Assembly: GCF_022810305.1 (NCBI RefSeq)
Contig: NZ_JALGQH010000008.1
Coordinates: forward strand, 1 to 64,000
Direction: 5' to 3'
Length of the DNA: 64,000 nucleotides
Source: Rhodococcus sp. ARC_M6
GTDB lineage: Bacteria > Actinomycetota > Actinomycetes > Mycobacteriales > Mycobacteriaceae
Part shown: positions 17,024 to 29,204 of the stretch, in pieces
Layout of the letters: each line of letters starts with the position of its first letter
Position numbering within the stretch: position 1 is the first letter of the stretch
Translations under genes and position numbers: made by a program
The notes under the pieces: generated by a model
Told to the model about the DNA's origin: nothing
The model's database searches: none
Seen by the model: the letters and a program-made list of their open reading frames with translations, nothing else

Positions 17024-17443
17024 ATGCACAACTTCACCGAGTCGACGCCGGTCGACTCTTCGGTCAAAATCATCATCGTCCACATAGAAACGTGGGAATT
17101 CGAGTGCTGTGCGCCGCTGCCGATCGTCGGCGAGCAATCGGCGTGGATGTTGAGTCCGGTTGCAGGCTCGACTTGGTATTCAGGTTCGCGGCACGGTTAC
17201 GAAAACATCGACGTCACAGCGGGCACGGTTCTGTCGATTCGTCTCGAGCGTGGCGAATTCGTCGAACATGGGACCGGTAATTGGGGCCAGGTGCCGGGCA
17301 GTACGGACTACGTGCGGGTTGAAATGTGTCCCCGACACTTTCGTGACACGCGATCGCTGGTTGCCGGTCATCGCGGCTGGATGGAGATTGCGGTAGTCGT
17401 CGAACTGGCAATCACGACCACCCCCTGTGCGCCTTTTCGGTAG
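17024..17443 (+). CDS. DUF6578-like hypothetical protein
   Basis: The product is 139 aa from ATG 17024, with GGAG 8 bases upstream. It is a beta-rich protein beginning (after about 13 residues) with KIIIVHIETWEFECCAPLP, resembling the V-x-x-x-W-x-x-x-C-C start of DUF6578 proteins. The assignment rests on that segment alone. The two adjacent Cys and several later His/Cys could bind metal. It has no signal peptide. Its 3' end forms the left arm of the repeated terminator palindrome. Confidence 0.5.
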   Translation: MHNFTESTPVDSSVKIIIVHIETWEFECCAPLPIVGEQSAWMLSPVAGSTWYSGSRHGYENIDVTAGTVLSIRLERGEFVEHGTGNWGQVPGSTDYVRVEMCPRHFRDTRSLVAGHRGWMEIAVVVELAITTTPCAPFR

Positions 17444-17470
17444 TGCTGACTACCAAAAAGGCGCACAGGG
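17423..17470. terminator. Repeated palindromic bidirectional terminator, copy A
   Basis: Two 22-base arms (left arm 17423-17444, right arm 17449-17470, 4-base loop, one mismatch) lie between convergent genes; T and A runs inside the arms suit termination in both directions. A second small palindrome (GGCCGAAGGCTC) follows. The same design recurs at 23094-23141. Confidence 0.8.
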
Positions 17471-17479
17471 CCGAAGGCT

Positions 17480-18247
17480 CTAGAGGACCTTGCCCAGGAA
17501 GTCCTGGGTGCGCTTCTGCTGCGGATTACCGAACAGGTCTTCCGGCTTTCCTTCTTCGACGATGTAGCCCTCGGCCATGAAGATGACCCGATCGGACACC
17601 TCGCGGGCGAAGCCCATCTCGTGGGTGACGACGACCATCGTCATGCCCTGCTGCGCGAGGTCACGCAGGACCTGCAGAACCTCGCCCACCATTTCGGGGT
17701 CGAGGGCGCTGGTGGCCTCGTCGAACAGCATGATGTCCGGGCTCATTGCGAGTGCGCGGGCGATGGCGACACGCTGCTTCTGGCCACCGGACAAGCTGGC
17801 GGGCTTGGCGTCGGCCTTTTCTGCGAGACCGACCTGCGCAAGCAGTTTTACCGCAATCTCCCGAGCCTGTTCCTTGGTGGAACGGCCCGTTTGGACGGGT
17901 GCGAGCATCACGTTCTCGACGACGCTCATGTGCGGGAACAGGTTGAAGTGCTGGAACACCATGCCGATGTGTTGGCGCACCTTGTCGATGTCGACCTCTT
18001 TGTCGGTGAGGTCGAAATGGTCGACGCGAACCGTACCCGCAGTGATGTCTTCGAGGCGGTTGAGGCAGCGCAGGAAGGTGGATTTACCGGAACCCGAAGG
18101 CCCGATGACACACACCACTTCACCGTTCTTGATGTCGACGTCGAGGCCTTTGAGGACTTCGTTGTCGCCGAACGACTTCTTCAATCCCTTGACTTCGATT
18201 TTGATCTCGGTGTCGGGCTTGCTTGTGTTGACAGCTGTTTCGGTCAC
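17480..18247 (-). CDS. glnQ: Polar amino-acid ABC transporter ATPase (GlnQ-like)
   Basis: The 255-aa ATPase has Walker [16 protein letters not shown], the Q-loop [17 protein letters not shown], signature [16 protein letters not shown] and Walker [14 protein letters not shown], typical of the PAAT family (GlnQ/HisP). It powers uptake of glutamine, glutamate or another polar amino acid. The GTG start at 18247 overlaps the upstream permease stop by 4 bases. A longer open frame upstream is antisense-type translation of the permease gene and is not coding. Confidence 0.92.
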   Translation of the reverse strand: MTETAVNTSKPDTEIKIEVKGLKKSFGDNEVLKGLDVDIKNGEVVCVIGPSGSGKSTFLRCLNRLEDITAGTVRVDHFDLTDKEVDIDKVRQHIGMVFQHFNLFPHMSVVENVMLAPVQTGRSTKEQAREIAVKLLAQVGLAEKADAKPASLSGGQKQRVAIARALAMSPDIMLFDEATSALDPEMVGEVLQVLRDLAQQGMTMVVVTHEMGFAREVSDRVIFMAEGYIVEEGKPEDLFGNPQQKRTQDFLGKVL

Positions 18248-19716
18248 TTGTTGATCCTCTTTTCGAGGCGGTTCGAGAACTTGGTGAGCGCCATGATGAT
18301 GATGAAGTACATGACGCCGATGATCAGCCACATGTTGAAGGACTGGAAGTTGCGCGCGATGATGATGCGCCCGGTCTGAGTGAGCTCGGCGAGCCCGATG
18401 ACCGACAGGATCGACGTGTCCTTGAGGGTGATGACGAACTGGTTGATGTATGACGGGATCATCGTGCGAATTGCCTGCGGCATAATGACTTTCCGCATGG
18501 TCTTCATGTAGCTGATACCGAGGCTGCGAGATGCTTCCATCTGACCCTTGTCGACGGAAAGGACTCCGCCGCGGACGATTTCGGCCATGTAGGCGCCGGC
18601 ATTCAGCGAGAGCGTGATGACACCGGCAGTGAAGGCTGACATCTGGAAGCCCAGTGCTGCCGGGATGCCGAAGTAGATGAAGAAAGCCTGCACCAATAGT
18701 GGTGTGCCACGGAATATATCGACGTACGTCGTGCCTATCCCGCGCACGAAGATGTTGGTTGATACCCGGCAGAGTCCGAAGATGCCGCCGAGGACCAAGG
18801 CGATGGCGATCGAGACCACAGATAGGACGATCGTCAGCCAAAGGCCTTTGAGCAGTTGGGGGTACGTGCTCTTGATCAATCCGATGATGGAGTTGTCGGT
18901 TTCTGTTGCACCCTGTCCGAGGAACTGCGAGAGGATGTCGTCGTACTGGCCACTGTCACGCAGGTTCTGCAGACCGGCGTTGAACATTGACAGCAGTTCC
19001 GCGTTCTGGCCCTTGTTGACGGCGAAGCCGTAGCTCGCGCCGTCTTCCTTCTCGGTCACGGTCTTGAGGCCGTTGCCCTGGGTGATGCCGTAGGCCAGCA
19101 CGGGATAGTCATCGAAGACTGCGACGGAGTTTCCGGTCTTGACTTCGTCGTACATGCTGGAGGAGTCAGCGAAGTAGACCGTCGTGAATCCGTATTTGTC
19201 CTTGATGGATTCGGCGAAGGCGGCGCCTTCGGTGCCGTTCTTGACAGCGACGCGTTTGCCCTTCAAGTCCTCGTAGGACTTGACGTCGTTGTTCGATTCG
19301 AGCACAGCCATCTGCACGCCCGACGAGAAGTACGGGTCGGAGAAGTCGAAGACCTGTTTACGGGCCTCGGTGATCGACATGCCGGCGATGACACCGTCGG
19401 CTTGGCCGGACGTGACCGCTTGCAATGCCGCGTCGAATCCGAGCGGTTTGATCTCGACGTTGAAGCCCTGGTCCTTCGCGATGGCTCGCAGGAGTTCCAT
19501 GTCGATGCCGGTGAGATTGCCGTTCGCGTCTTCGAATTCGAATGGAGCAAATGTCGTATCGGTTGCGATCGTGTACGTGCGTCCCGGCTGCGCGGCGGCA
19601 ATGCCGGGAGCGAACAGCGCTGCGAGGAGCGCGAGCAGGACGGCCAGGATCGGCCACCTCGGGTTACGTAGTCTGTCGAATTTTTTTCGCACTCTCGCCC
19701 AGCTTTCGTCTGTCAC
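18244..19716 (-). CDS. glnP: Fused substrate-binding/permease protein of a GlnP-type importer
   Basis: From GTG 19716 the product is 490 aa. An N-terminal signal-like helix ([19 protein letters not shown]) leads into a complete type 3 solute-binding domain ([18 protein letters not shown] ... [15 protein letters not shown] ... [14 protein letters not shown]), and residues from about 275 form a HisM/GlnP permease domain with [13 protein letters not shown] and the EAA-type loop [19 protein letters not shown]. Fusion of binding protein and permease is known from Lactococcus GlnPQ; it keeps the receptor attached to the channel. It forms an operon with the ATPase gene downstream. Confidence 0.9.
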   Translation of the reverse strand: MTDESWARVRKKFDRLRNPRWPILAVLLALLAALFAPGIAAAQPGRTYTIATDTTFAPFEFEDANGNLTGIDMELLRAIAKDQGFNVEIKPLGFDAALQAVTSGQADGVIAGMSITEARKQVFDFSDPYFSSGVQMAVLESNNDVKSYEDLKGKRVAVKNGTEGAAFAESIKDKYGFTTVYFADSSSMYDEVKTGNSVAVFDDYPVLAYGITQGNGLKTVTEKEDGASYGFAVNKGQNAELLSMFNAGLQNLRDSGQYDDILSQFLGQGATETDNSIIGLIKSTYPQLLKGLWLTIVLSVVSIAIALVLGGIFGLCRVSTNIFVRGIGTTYVDIFRGTPLLVQAFFIYFGIPAALGFQMSAFTAGVITLSLNAGAYMAEIVRGGVLSVDKGQMEASRSLGISYMKTMRKVIMPQAIRTMIPSYINQFVITLKDTSILSVIGLAELTQTGRIIIARNFQSFNMWLIIGVMYFIIIMALTKFSNRLEKRINK

Positions 19717-22181
<2,465 letters not shown>

Positions 22182-22191
22182 GTTCTTACCT

Positions 22192-23091
22192 GTGTCAGAC
22201 GTCGAATCGAACCAACCCATCGCCACCCCTCGCGGGCAGGCAGCGCTGCTCGGCCCGGCCGAGGTGCGCGCGCTCGCCGAGGAATTCGGTGTGCGCCCCA
22301 CAAAGCAGTTGGGGCAGAACTTCGTTCACGACGCCAACACCGTGCGACGCATCGTCAATGTCGCCGGGGTCACCCGCGATGACGTCGTTCTCGAAGTCGG
22401 GCCGGGCCTCGGCTCGCTGACGATGGCTCTGATGGACGTCGTCGAGCAGGTCATTGCGGTCGAGATCGATCCGAATCTCGCAGCTCGTCTGCCCAAGACT
22501 GTTGCCGAGCGTGCGCCTGAACTGGCTGACCGGCTGACGGTCGTGGAGGCCGACGCGATGCGCGTGCTGCCTTCTCAGATTCCGGGGGAGCCGACGGCCC
22601 TGGTCGCAAACCTTCCGTACAACGTGGCCGTGCCGGTGTTGTTGCACCTCTTTGCTTCGCTCCCGAGCCTGCGCACTGCGCTGGTGATGGTGCAGGCTGA
22701 GGTCGCCGATCGTTTGGCGGCTGATCCGGGTAGCAAGATTTACGGTGTTCCCAGCGTCAAAGCCAACTTCTTCGGTGAGGTGCGCCGCGCGGGAGCCGTC
22801 GGGCGCAACGTGTTCTGGCCGGTGCCCAAGGTGGAATCCGGACTGGTGCGAGTCGACCGCTACGCCGAGCCGCCGTGGCCGATGGACGAGCAGCATCGCA
22901 AACGAGTATTTGCGGTAGTCGATGCCGCGTTCGCGCAGCGCCGAAAGACGTTGCGGGCAGCGCTGAGTGGTTGGGCAGGCTCGCCCGCTGAAGCTGAGCG
23001 TCGGCTCCTTGCCGCGGGTATCGAGCCGCAGTTGCGTGGCGAAATGCTCGACGCCGCAACATTTGTTCGACTGGCTGCAGTAGAGGCGTAG
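22192..23091 (+). CDS. rsmA: 16S rRNA dimethyladenosine transferase
   Basis: The 299-aa enzyme (KsgA) has [14 protein letters not shown], the AdoMet motif [15 protein letters not shown], the acidic IAVEIDP and the catalytic NLPYN motif. It dimethylates A1518 and A1519 in the 16S rRNA 3' hairpin. The GTG start at 22192 lies 10 bases behind the second rpfB; a TAAGTT box 7 bases upstream could give an extra leaderless transcript. In mycobacteria the next gene is ispE, here displaced by about 20 kb. Confidence 0.96.
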   Translation: MSDVESNQPIATPRGQAALLGPAEVRALAEEFGVRPTKQLGQNFVHDANTVRRIVNVAGVTRDDVVLEVGPGLGSLTMALMDVVEQVIAVEIDPNLAARLPKTVAERAPELADRLTVVEADAMRVLPSQIPGEPTALVANLPYNVAVPVLLHLFASLPSLRTALVMVQAEVADRLAADPGSKIYGVPSVKANFFGEVRRAGAVGRNVFWPVPKVESGLVRVDRYAEPPWPMDEQHRKRVFAVVDAAFAQRRKTLRAALSGWAGSPAEAERRLLAAGIEPQLRGEMLDAATFVRLAAVEA

Positions 23092-23093
23092 CG

Positions 23094-23141
23094 CCCTGTG
23101 CGCCGTTTTGGTAGTAACCACTACCAAAACGGCGCACAGGG
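23094..23141. terminator. Repeated palindromic bidirectional terminator, copy B
   Basis: Perfect 22-base arms (23094-23115 and 23120-23141, 4-base loop) between convergent rsmA and copA. The arms match copy A at 17423-17470 except for a few bases in the T/A run. A second small palindrome (GGGGCGAAGCCCC) follows, again directly before the stop codon of the leftward gene. Confidence 0.85.
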
Positions 23142-23150
23142 GCGAAGCCC

Positions 23151-25394
23151 CTACTTGAACCGGCGCAGCCTCAGGCTGTTGCTGACGACGAACACACTGC
23201 TGAATGCCATTGCGGCACCGGCAAGCATCGGGTTCAGCAGGCCGGCAGCGGCCAGGGGGATTGCCGCCGCGTTGTAGGCAAAGGCCCAGAACAAGTTGCC
23301 CTTGATGGTCTTCAAGGTCTTACGTGAGAGCCGAATCGCGTCGGCTGCCGAGCGCAGGTCGCCGCGGACCAGCGTGATGTCGCTCGCTTCGATCGCGACG
23401 TCGGTACCCGTGCCCATAGCCAACCCGAGATCGGCTTGAGCCAGCGCGGCTGCGTCGTTGACGCCGTCGCCGACCATTGCAACGATGCGGCCCTCAGCTT
23501 GCAGTTTCTTGATTGCATCGACCTTGTCGGCGGGCATGACCTCGGCAAATACTGTGGTGATCCCGACCTGATCGGCCACGGTGCGGGCGACGGTCTTGTT
23601 GTCGCCGGTCAGCAGAACCGGTTCGAGGCCGAGTTCCTTGAGCTGGCGGATGGCCTCGGCGCTGGTGTCCTTGACGGCGTCGGCGATTACGAGAACACCG
23701 CGTGCCGCTCCGTCCCAGCCGACGGCGATGGCCGTGCGTCCGGCTTCTTCTGCAGCGGCCTTGGCGGCCCGCAGATTTTCGGGAAGCGTCATCGACCAGT
23801 CGGTGAGGAGTGCCTCTCGGCCGGCAACGACGGCGTATCCGTCGACGATGCCCTGCACTCCGAGACCTGCGATGTTTGCGAAATCTTCGACGGGGGGAAG
23901 CTCGCCCACCTTTTCGGCGGCGCCCTTGGCAATTGCGGCGGCAATGGGGTGTTCGGAGCGATGTTCGAGTGCTCCGGCCAACCGCAGAACTTCTTCGGGG
24001 GATGTCCCTTCTGCCACGACGGTGTCGAGCAGTGTCATCTGCCCGGTGGTGACGGTTCCGGTCTTGTCGAGGACGACGGTGTCCACTGCGCGAGTCGATT
24101 CCAGTACTTCCGGTCCCTTGATCAGGATGCCCATTTGAGCGCCCCGTCCGGTACCGACCAGCAATGCCGTGGGCGTTGCCAATCCGAGCGCGCAGGGGCA
24201 GGCGATGATCAGGACAGCGACTGCGGCGGTGAAGGCCATCTCGATGGGGCTTCCCGTACCGAGCCAATAGCCCAGGGTGGCAACGGCAATCGCGATGACG
24301 ATCGGTACGAAGATCCCGGAAATCCGGTCGGCAAGGCGCTGAACTTCAGCCTTGCCGTTCTGGGCATCCTCGACCAGTGCGGCCATTTGTGCGAGCTGTG
24401 TGTCACTGCCGATGCGAGTGGCTTCGACGGTGAGTGTGCCGCCCACGTTGACGGTTGCTCCGACGACACTGTCGCCGACGCCGACTTCCTCGGGTACCGA
24501 TTCGCCGGTCAGCATGCTCATGTCGACGGCGGATCGGCCCTCGGTGATGACACCGTCGGTGGCGATCTTCTCGCCGGGACGGACGATAAAGATATCGCCG
24601 GCCACGAGGTCTTCAGCGGGAATACGTACTTCGGTGCCGTCCCGCAGCACGGCGACGTCTTTTGCGCCGAGTTCCATGAGTGCGCGCAGTGCGGCGCCGG
24701 AGGTGCGCTTGGATTTGTGCTCGAAGTAGCGTCCGGCCAGTACGAAGGTGACGACGCCGGCAGCGACCTCGAGATAGATGTTGGCGCTACCGTCCATCCT
24801 GTCGACGGTGAAGCTGAACGCGTGCTTCATCCCGGCTTCGCCGGCAGTTCCGAAGAACAGTGCGTACAGAGACCACAGGAACGCCGAGATGGTGCCCAAG
24901 GAGATGAGTGTGTCCATCGTGGCGGCGCCGTGACGCAGGTTGACCCAGGCAGCCCGGTGGAAAGGCAGTGCCGCCCAGACGATGACCGGTGCGGCCAGCG
25001 TCAGGGAGAGCCACTGCCAGTTGGTGAACTGGATGGCGGGGATCATCGCCATGGCGATGACAGGCACGGACAGGACTGTCGAGACGATCAGCCGATTGCG
25101 CAGCTCGCGAAGGTCGCGGTCCTGAGTGGTTTCGGTGTCGTCGTCGACGGAGGCTGCTGATGTCCGCGGCTTGGGTAGCGCAGCGGAATAGCCGGCGTTT
25201 GCGACGGTGGCCAGCAACTCGTCAGTGGATACCGTGTCGGGGTAGGTGACCTTCGCCTTCTCGGTGGCGTAGTTGACTGTTGCCGTCACACCGTCGATCT
25301 TGTTGAGCTTCTTCTCGATTCGGGCCGCGCAGGAGGCGCAGGTCATTCCCGTGATCGCGAGCTCAACGCTGTCTACAGCGGTAGGCGTAGTCAT
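23151..25394 (-). CDS. copA: Copper-exporting P1B-type ATPase
   Basis: The 747-aa pump has one N-terminal heavy-metal-associated domain (GMTCASCA, Cys19 and Cys22), eight membrane helices, the CPC metal site in [14 protein letters not shown], phosphorylation site DKTGTVTTG, the HP motif in [10 protein letters not shown] and hinge [10 protein letters not shown]. This fits a Cu(I) exporter. Its start overlaps the upstream gene's stop by one base (TGATG). It is the last gene of a copZ-(His-rich protein)-copA operon that probably answers to copper through the palindromes upstream of copZ. Confidence 0.95.
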   Translation of the reverse strand: MTTPTAVDSVELAITGMTCASCAARIEKKLNKIDGVTATVNYATEKAKVTYPDTVSTDELLATVANAGYSAALPKPRTSAASVDDDTETTQDRDLRELRNRLIVSTVLSVPVIAMAMIPAIQFTNWQWLSLTLAAPVIVWAALPFHRAAWVNLRHGAATMDTLISLGTISAFLWSLYALFFGTAGEAGMKHAFSFTVDRMDGSANIYLEVAAGVVTFVLAGRYFEHKSKRTSGAALRALMELGAKDVAVLRDGTEVRIPAEDLVAGDIFIVRPGEKIATDGVITEGRSAVDMSMLTGESVPEEVGVGDSVVGATVNVGGTLTVEATRIGSDTQLAQMAALVEDAQNGKAEVQRLADRISGIFVPIVIAIAVATLGYWLGTGSPIEMAFTAAVAVLIIACPCALGLATPTALLVGTGRGAQMGILIKGPEVLESTRAVDTVVLDKTGTVTTGQMTLLDTVVAEGTSPEEVLRLAGALEHRSEHPIAAAIAKGAAEKVGELPPVEDFANIAGLGVQGIVDGYAVVAGREALLTDWSMTLPENLRAAKAAAEEAGRTAIAVGWDGAARGVLVIADAVKDTSAEAIRQLKELGLEPVLLTGDNKTVARTVADQVGITTVFAEVMPADKVDAIKKLQAEGRIVAMVGDGVNDAAALAQADLGLAMGTGTDVAIEASDITLVRGDLRSAADAIRLSRKTLKTIKGNLFWAFAYNAAAIPLAAAGLLNPMLAGAAMAFSSVFVVSNSLRLRRFK

Positions 25395-26302
25395 CAGTGA
25401 CCTCCGGTGTGATTCTCGGGTGCTACAGGTGTTTCTGCGGGTGTTCCTGCGGTGACCGTGAATTCGGCTGTGCGGACGACGCCCCCATGTTGGAAGTCGA
25501 GGAAGAAGCGGTAGGTGCCTTCGCTCGGTGCCTGCGCGTGGAAGGAGATGTCGGGACCGGCGGCTGTGACGCCGTCGCCCGGCTCGCCTTCGGGATGAAC
25601 GTGCAGGTAAGCGAGGTCTCCGGTGCGCAGCGCCACGAGGTGGCCGTAGGCGCCGAGGTACGGGTCGAGATCGGTGACCGGGACGCCGTCCCTCGCGACG
25701 TTCAGCGTGATCGGGCCTCCGGTGGTGGTGAGATCACCGTCGAGGGTGACGGTGTAGCCGTCGACCGACGCGGTTGTGGATACCGGAGGTAGGGGAGCCG
25801 GTGTGAATTCGCCTGCCACGTCGATGTTTCGGCCAAGCGTCAGCTGGGTGCCGTCGGTGGGGTCGAAGTCCGCGAAGACTCGGTAGGTACCCGCGCTGGG
25901 CCAGGTCCAGTCGATGGACCAGGTGCCGTCGGCGGCGAGAACCGGGTGTACGTGGCGGAACTCGGTGGTGTCGCTGCGAACGACGATCAGGTGGAGTTTC
26001 TTCTCGTGCAGGGTATCGAAGTCGACTACCGGCTGGTTGTGGCTGTCTAGGATGCGAAAGCTCAGAGTTCCTGCCGCGCCCGACCTTTCGGGGGCAGTGA
26101 CATCACTGAGTGTGTATCCGCCGGAGGAGACTTCGAGTCCGGCAGGTGTTGCGGCGTCTGCGCCGGGCATGGATTCGTGGGTGCTGTGCGAGGTGGTGGA
26201 CATGTCTATCGGGCTTCCGATTACGGCCCCCACGCCGAGGGCGGCGCCGAATACGGCGACCAGCCCTACAGCGTAGGTGGCAAGTGTTGTGGAGGTGCGC
26301 AC
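25394..26302 (-). CDS. His-rich exported copper-associated protein
   Basis: From GTG 26302 the product is 302 aa: an N-terminal hydrophobic helix ([21 protein letters not shown]), a His/Met-rich stretch ([13 protein letters not shown]), then two similar beta-rich domains, each with an HxH motif ([15 protein letters not shown] and [15 protein letters not shown]) and each ending in an aromatic [20 protein letters not shown] strand, with a His-rich C-terminus. I read this as an internal duplication. Position between copZ and copA suggests an extracytoplasmic copper-binding role. No named family is claimed. Confidence 0.65.
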   Translation of the reverse strand: MRTSTTLATYAVGLVAVFGAALGVGAVIGSPIDMSTTSHSTHESMPGADAATPAGLEVSSGGYTLSDVTAPERSGAAGTLSFRILDSHNQPVVDFDTLHEKKLHLIVVRSDTTEFRHVHPVLAADGTWSIDWTWPSAGTYRVFADFDPTDGTQLTLGRNIDVAGEFTPAPLPPVSTTASVDGYTVTLDGDLTTTGGPITLNVARDGVPVTDLDPYLGAYGHLVALRTGDLAYLHVHPEGEPGDGVTAAGPDISFHAQAPSEGTYRFFLDFQHGGVVRTAEFTVTAGTPAETPVAPENHTGGH

Positions 26303-26309
26303 GGCTGAC

Positions 26310-26519
26310 TCAGCTTGGTACGACGGAGTAGCCGGCTTCGTCGACTGCTGCGACGATATCGGCTGCGGGGACGGGTGCGTCACTGATGACGGTGACTCGT
26401 CCGCTCGCCAGGTCGACGTCCACTGCGGTTACGCCCGCAATGTTGCCGACTTCTTCCTTGACGGATCCGACGCAGTGTCCACAGGTCATCCCGGAAACGG
26501 TGTATTCGGCGGTGGTCAT
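26310..26519 (-). CDS. copZ: Copper chaperone (HMA domain)
   Basis: The 69-aa single-domain protein has the metal site GMTCGHCVGSV near residues 10-20, and the beta-alpha-beta-beta-alpha-beta length of CopZ/Atx1. It delivers Cu(I) to the N-terminal domain of CopA or to a regulator. ATG 26519 is used. It is the first gene of the copper operon, with 7 bases between its stop and the next start. Confidence 0.9.
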   Translation of the reverse strand: MTTAEYTVSGMTCGHCVGSVKEEVGNIAGVTAVDVDLASGRVTVISDAPVPAADIVAAVDEAGYSVVPS

Positions 26520-26554
26520 GGCGAGCCCCTTCGGTTGATTAACTCTATTGTACG

Positions 26555-26573
26555 GATACCCGGTGTGGGTATC
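26555..26573. promoter_or_regulatory. CsoR-like palindrome 1 upstream of copZ
   Basis: GATACCC and GGGTATC flank 5 bases, 36 bases before the copZ start. CsoR-family sites are typically ATACCC...GGGTAT palindromes. No csoR gene lies in the window. Confidence 0.6.
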
Positions 26574-26588
26574 GCTTCGAGATTTAAG

Positions 26589-26609
26589 GTACCCCCGGGG
26601 GGTATGCCT
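26589..26609. promoter_or_regulatory. CsoR-like palindrome 2 upstream of copZ
   Basis: GGTACCCCCGGGGGGTATGCC is a G/C-run palindrome of the CsoR/RcnR type (TACCCCC-GGGGGTA), about 70-90 bases before the copZ start. Confidence 0.65.
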
Positions 26610-26832
26610 GTCAATGGGGCGGGTGGTGATCTGGGACTCAAACGAGACAAAGCTGCAGATCTGTGATCTACTTGTGTTGGTCGTAAGTGTTTGTGTTTGT
26701 GGTTCCACGCTCGCAAATGGTTAAGTTGCGGACGTTTGGACATCCTCCACGGATTTGTCTCAGAACGGTCGTAGTAAGTGGCCCGGGCGGTCGCAGTGAC
26801 TGCCTGTAGACACTGTGTTAGAGGAGATTTAC
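26610..26832 (+). promoter_or_regulatory. Upstream region of the cold-shock gene
   Basis: About 220 bases without an ORF separate the copper promoter from cspA. A long untranslated leader, common for cold-shock genes, may lie here. I found no clear hairpin; GAGGAG at 26821-26826 is a strong ribosome site. Confidence 0.4.
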
Positions 26833-27036
26833 ATGGCAGAGGGCATCGTGAAGTGGTTCAACTCCGAGAAGGGGTTCGGCTTCATCGCTCCCGAAGACGG
26901 CAGTGCTGACGTCTTCGTTCACTACTCCGAAATCCAGAGTGGCGGCTTCCGCACGCTCGAGGAGAATCAGCGCGTAGCGTTCGAGATCGGTCAGGGCAAC
27001 AAGGGCCCGCAGGCCACCGGCGTTACCCTGATCTAA
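26833..27036 (+). CDS. cspA: Cold-shock protein CspA family
   Basis: The 67-aa OB-fold protein has RNP1 KGFGFI and RNP2 VFVHY motifs in [17 protein letters not shown] and [10 protein letters not shown]. It binds single-stranded RNA/DNA and melts mRNA structure. ATG 26833 lies 6 bases after GAGGAG. It is a single-gene unit closed by a strong terminator. Confidence 0.97.
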   Translation: MAEGIVKWFNSEKGFGFIAPEDGSADVFVHYSEIQSGGFRTLEENQRVAFEIGQGNKGPQATGVTLI

Positions 27037-27079
27037 GACGCACATGACCTTCGGGTAAAACCGAAACATGACGTATATC

Positions 27080-27119
27080 AAGAAGGCCCCAACTCTTCGG
27101 AGTTGGGGCCTTCTTGTTT
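27080..27119. terminator. Strong terminator after cspA
   Basis: A perfect 16-bp stem (AAGAAGGCCCCAACTC / GAGTTGGGGCCTTCTT) with a TTCG tetraloop, followed by GTTTG. It also suits the leftward WYL gene from the other side. Confidence 0.9.
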
Positions 27120-27150
27120 GGAGATTTTGCAGCATCTTCGAAAGATGTTC

Positions 27151-28119
27151 TCACGCTTCAAGATAGCGCTGCACGACCACTCGTTGTTCGTCCGCGATTG
27201 CGCGGCACTCGTCGCGCAACTCGGGTGGGCTCACGATCGTGAAGTCGACATCGAAGGCTCGTAGCCAGTGCGCGATCGAGCGCAGTGAAGTGCCGGAAAG
27301 TGCTACTACACAACGACCTTCGTCAGAAGACTCGACTGATCCCCACTGCTCGCCGACCATCGGTGCGACCTCTTCGATCGGGGCATGAAGCAAAACTGTT
27401 GCGCGCGTAGATGTGTACGCACGATTAACGCCGGCCGATACGTATTCCGCAGCTCCGCCTGCCGGTAGTTCTCGCGGTGCAAAGCGCGGGCCCGTCGGAA
27501 TTTTGGGCTCCAGGCGGTCGACGCGGAACGAGCGCCAGTCGTCGCGGCTCAGATCCCAGGCAACCAGATACCATCGCAATCCCGAACGCACCAGTCGATA
27601 AGGTTCCACCTCGCGTCGGCTGGTGGCGCCGCCGTGCGCGGTGTAGTCGAATCTCAGACGCTCATGGTTGTGACAGACGGACGCGATCGCGGTCAGCACT
27701 CCGGCGTCCACGGCACTCGCTGCCGGAGGCGTGGAAACAACGTCGATCTGCAGGGATTCGAGTCGGTGACGCAACCGCGACGGCATGATCTGACGCAGTT
27801 TTGTCAGTGCGCGCATCGAGGCCTCGCCGATACCGACTACTGATCCGGTGGCACCGGACTGCAATGACAGCGCTACGGCTAGTACTTCCTCGTCGTCGAG
27901 TTGAAGCGGCGGCATCTCGGCACCGGCGCTGAGGCGGTAGCCGCCGCCCACTCCGACGCTGGCGTCGACGGGATACCCCAGGTCGCGGAGCCGATCGATG
28001 TCGCGGCGAACTGTGCGAGGGGTGATGGCGAGCCGATCCGCAAGCTCGGCACCGGACCAGTCCCGCCGGGTTTGAAGCAGGGACAGCAACCGCAGTAGGC
28101 GAGCCGACGTCTCTTTCAT
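27151..28119 (-). CDS. WYL-domain regulator (YafY/DeoR-like)
   Basis: The 322-aa protein has an N-terminal DeoR-type helix-turn-helix (LLRLLSLLQTRRDWSGAELA, ITPRTVRRDIDRLRDLGYPV, GGGYRLSAG), a WYL domain (EPYRLVRSGLRWYLVAWDL) and a C-terminal WCX-like segment. WYL proteins sense nucleic acids or small ligands. ATG 28119 is used. It is divergent from the ABC exporter genes with 98 bases between, so it probably controls that exporter. Confidence 0.88.
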   Translation of the reverse strand: MKETSARLLRLLSLLQTRRDWSGAELADRLAITPRTVRRDIDRLRDLGYPVDASVGVGGGYRLSAGAEMPPLQLDDEEVLAVALSLQSGATGSVVGIGEASMRALTKLRQIMPSRLRHRLESLQIDVVSTPPAASAVDAGVLTAIASVCHNHERLRFDYTAHGGATSRREVEPYRLVRSGLRWYLVAWDLSRDDWRSFRVDRLEPKIPTGPRFAPRELPAGGAAEYVSAGVNRAYTSTRATVLLHAPIEEVAPMVGEQWGSVESSDEGRCVVALSGTSLRSIAHWLRAFDVDFTIVSPPELRDECRAIADEQRVVVQRYLEA

Positions 28120-28217
28120 GAATCCCAGTTTTGCAGAGATTGAGGACCGTAATGGTCCGCAATTGATTTTACGCTGAACTCCCACCGGGCCAATCGAGAG
28201 AAAGCGGGGCCGACATC

Positions 28218-29204
28218 GTGAGTTACAGCGGGCCGATGATCGAGACGAAGGCGCTGACCAAGCACTTCGCGCAGGGAAAGAAGCTGGTCGAAGCGGTGAA
28301 AGGGGTCACCCTCGATGTTGCCGAGGGAGAGTTGGTGGCGTTACTTGGACCTAATGGGGCTGGTAAATCGACAACCCTACGGATGTTGACGACGCTGCTC
28401 GAGCCTACTTCCGGCACGGCAAAGGTTGCAGGTTTCGACGTGTCCGACGCTCGTAGCGAGGTGCGATCGAGGCTCGGCTACGTCGGGCAGGGAAACGGAG
28501 CCGGTCACAACCAGCGCGTTCGGGACGAGTTGGTGACGCAGGGGCTTTGCTACGGAATGACGAAGCCGAATTCGCAGGTCCGCGCCGACGAATTGCTCGG
28601 CGACCTCGAACTCGAGGAATTGGCGACTCGTAAGGTCAGCACCCTTTCGGGCGGGCAGCGGCGGCGGCTCGATATCGCCTTGGGCTTGGTGCATCGTCCA
28701 CCGCTCCTTTTTCTCGACGAGCCGACGACGGGGATGGACCCGCAGAGTCGGGCAAATCTGTGGGAGCACATTCTGCGGTTGCGCCGCGAGATGGGCACGA
28801 CGATTGTGCTGACGACGCACTATTTGGAAGAAGCGGATTCGATGGCCGAGCGAGTCATCGTGATCGATGAGGGAACGGTAATCGCGGACAATACGGCGTC
28901 TGCACTCAAGGCGGATTTGGCCGGAGATCATCTTGTCGTGACCTTCGAGACCGAGGAAGAAGCCAAGATTGCGGCGTCGGCAGCGCAGCAGCTCGTCACG
29001 GTTCGCGAGATCGAAGTTGAAGGATCACGTTTGAGTATCCGTGCAAGCCAGGGAGATTCGACTCTTCCTGTACTTTTGCGTGAATCCGAATCCCGCGGAG
29101 CTCAGGTACTGACCGCCGATATCACGCGTCCAACACTTGACGACGTGTTCCTTACCCTCACCGGCCGTAGCTTGCGCGAGAGCGCTGCAGCGGCTGCGTC
29201 CTGA
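28218..29204 (+). CDS. ABC exporter ATPase, DrrA-like
   Basis: The 328-aa ATPase has Walker A GPNGAGKSTTLRML, signature LSGGQRRRLDIALGLVH, Walker B LLFLDEPTTGMDPQSR and the C-terminal extension (STLPVLLRESESRG ... TRPTLDDVFLTLTGRSLRE) of the daunorubicin-resistance DrrA type. Such pairs export lipids or drugs. GTG 28218 is used; ATG 28236 is an alternative. The permease gene follows immediately. Confidence 0.9.
   Translation: MSYSGPMIETKALTKHFAQGKKLVEAVKGVTLDVAEGELVALLGPNGAGKSTTLRMLTTLLEPTSGTAKVAGFDVSDARSEVRSRLGYVGQGNGAGHNQRVRDELVTQGLCYGMTKPNSQVRADELLGDLELEELATRKVSTLSGGQRRRLDIALGLVHRPPLLFLDEPTTGMDPQSRANLWEHILRLRREMGTTIVLTTHYLEEADSMAERVIVIDEGTVIADNTASALKADLAGDHLVVTFETEEEAKIAASAAQQLVTVREIEVEGSRLSIRASQGDSTLPVLLRESESRGAQVLTADITRPTLDDVFLTLTGRSLRESAAAAAS

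Noticed and set aside
18248-18841. In-frame N-terminal extension of the glnQ ATPase
   Set aside because: It overlaps the permease coding sequence in another frame; the GTGA overlap gives the natural start.
23436-25160. A 574-codon plus-strand frame opposite copA
   Set aside because: Antisense to a conserved P-type ATPase; Gly/Asp/Cys-rich composition and no recognisable domain.
26610-26832. Riboswitch or RNA thermometer upstream of cspA
   Set aside because: A long leader is plausible, but I could not find a stable conserved fold by eye.
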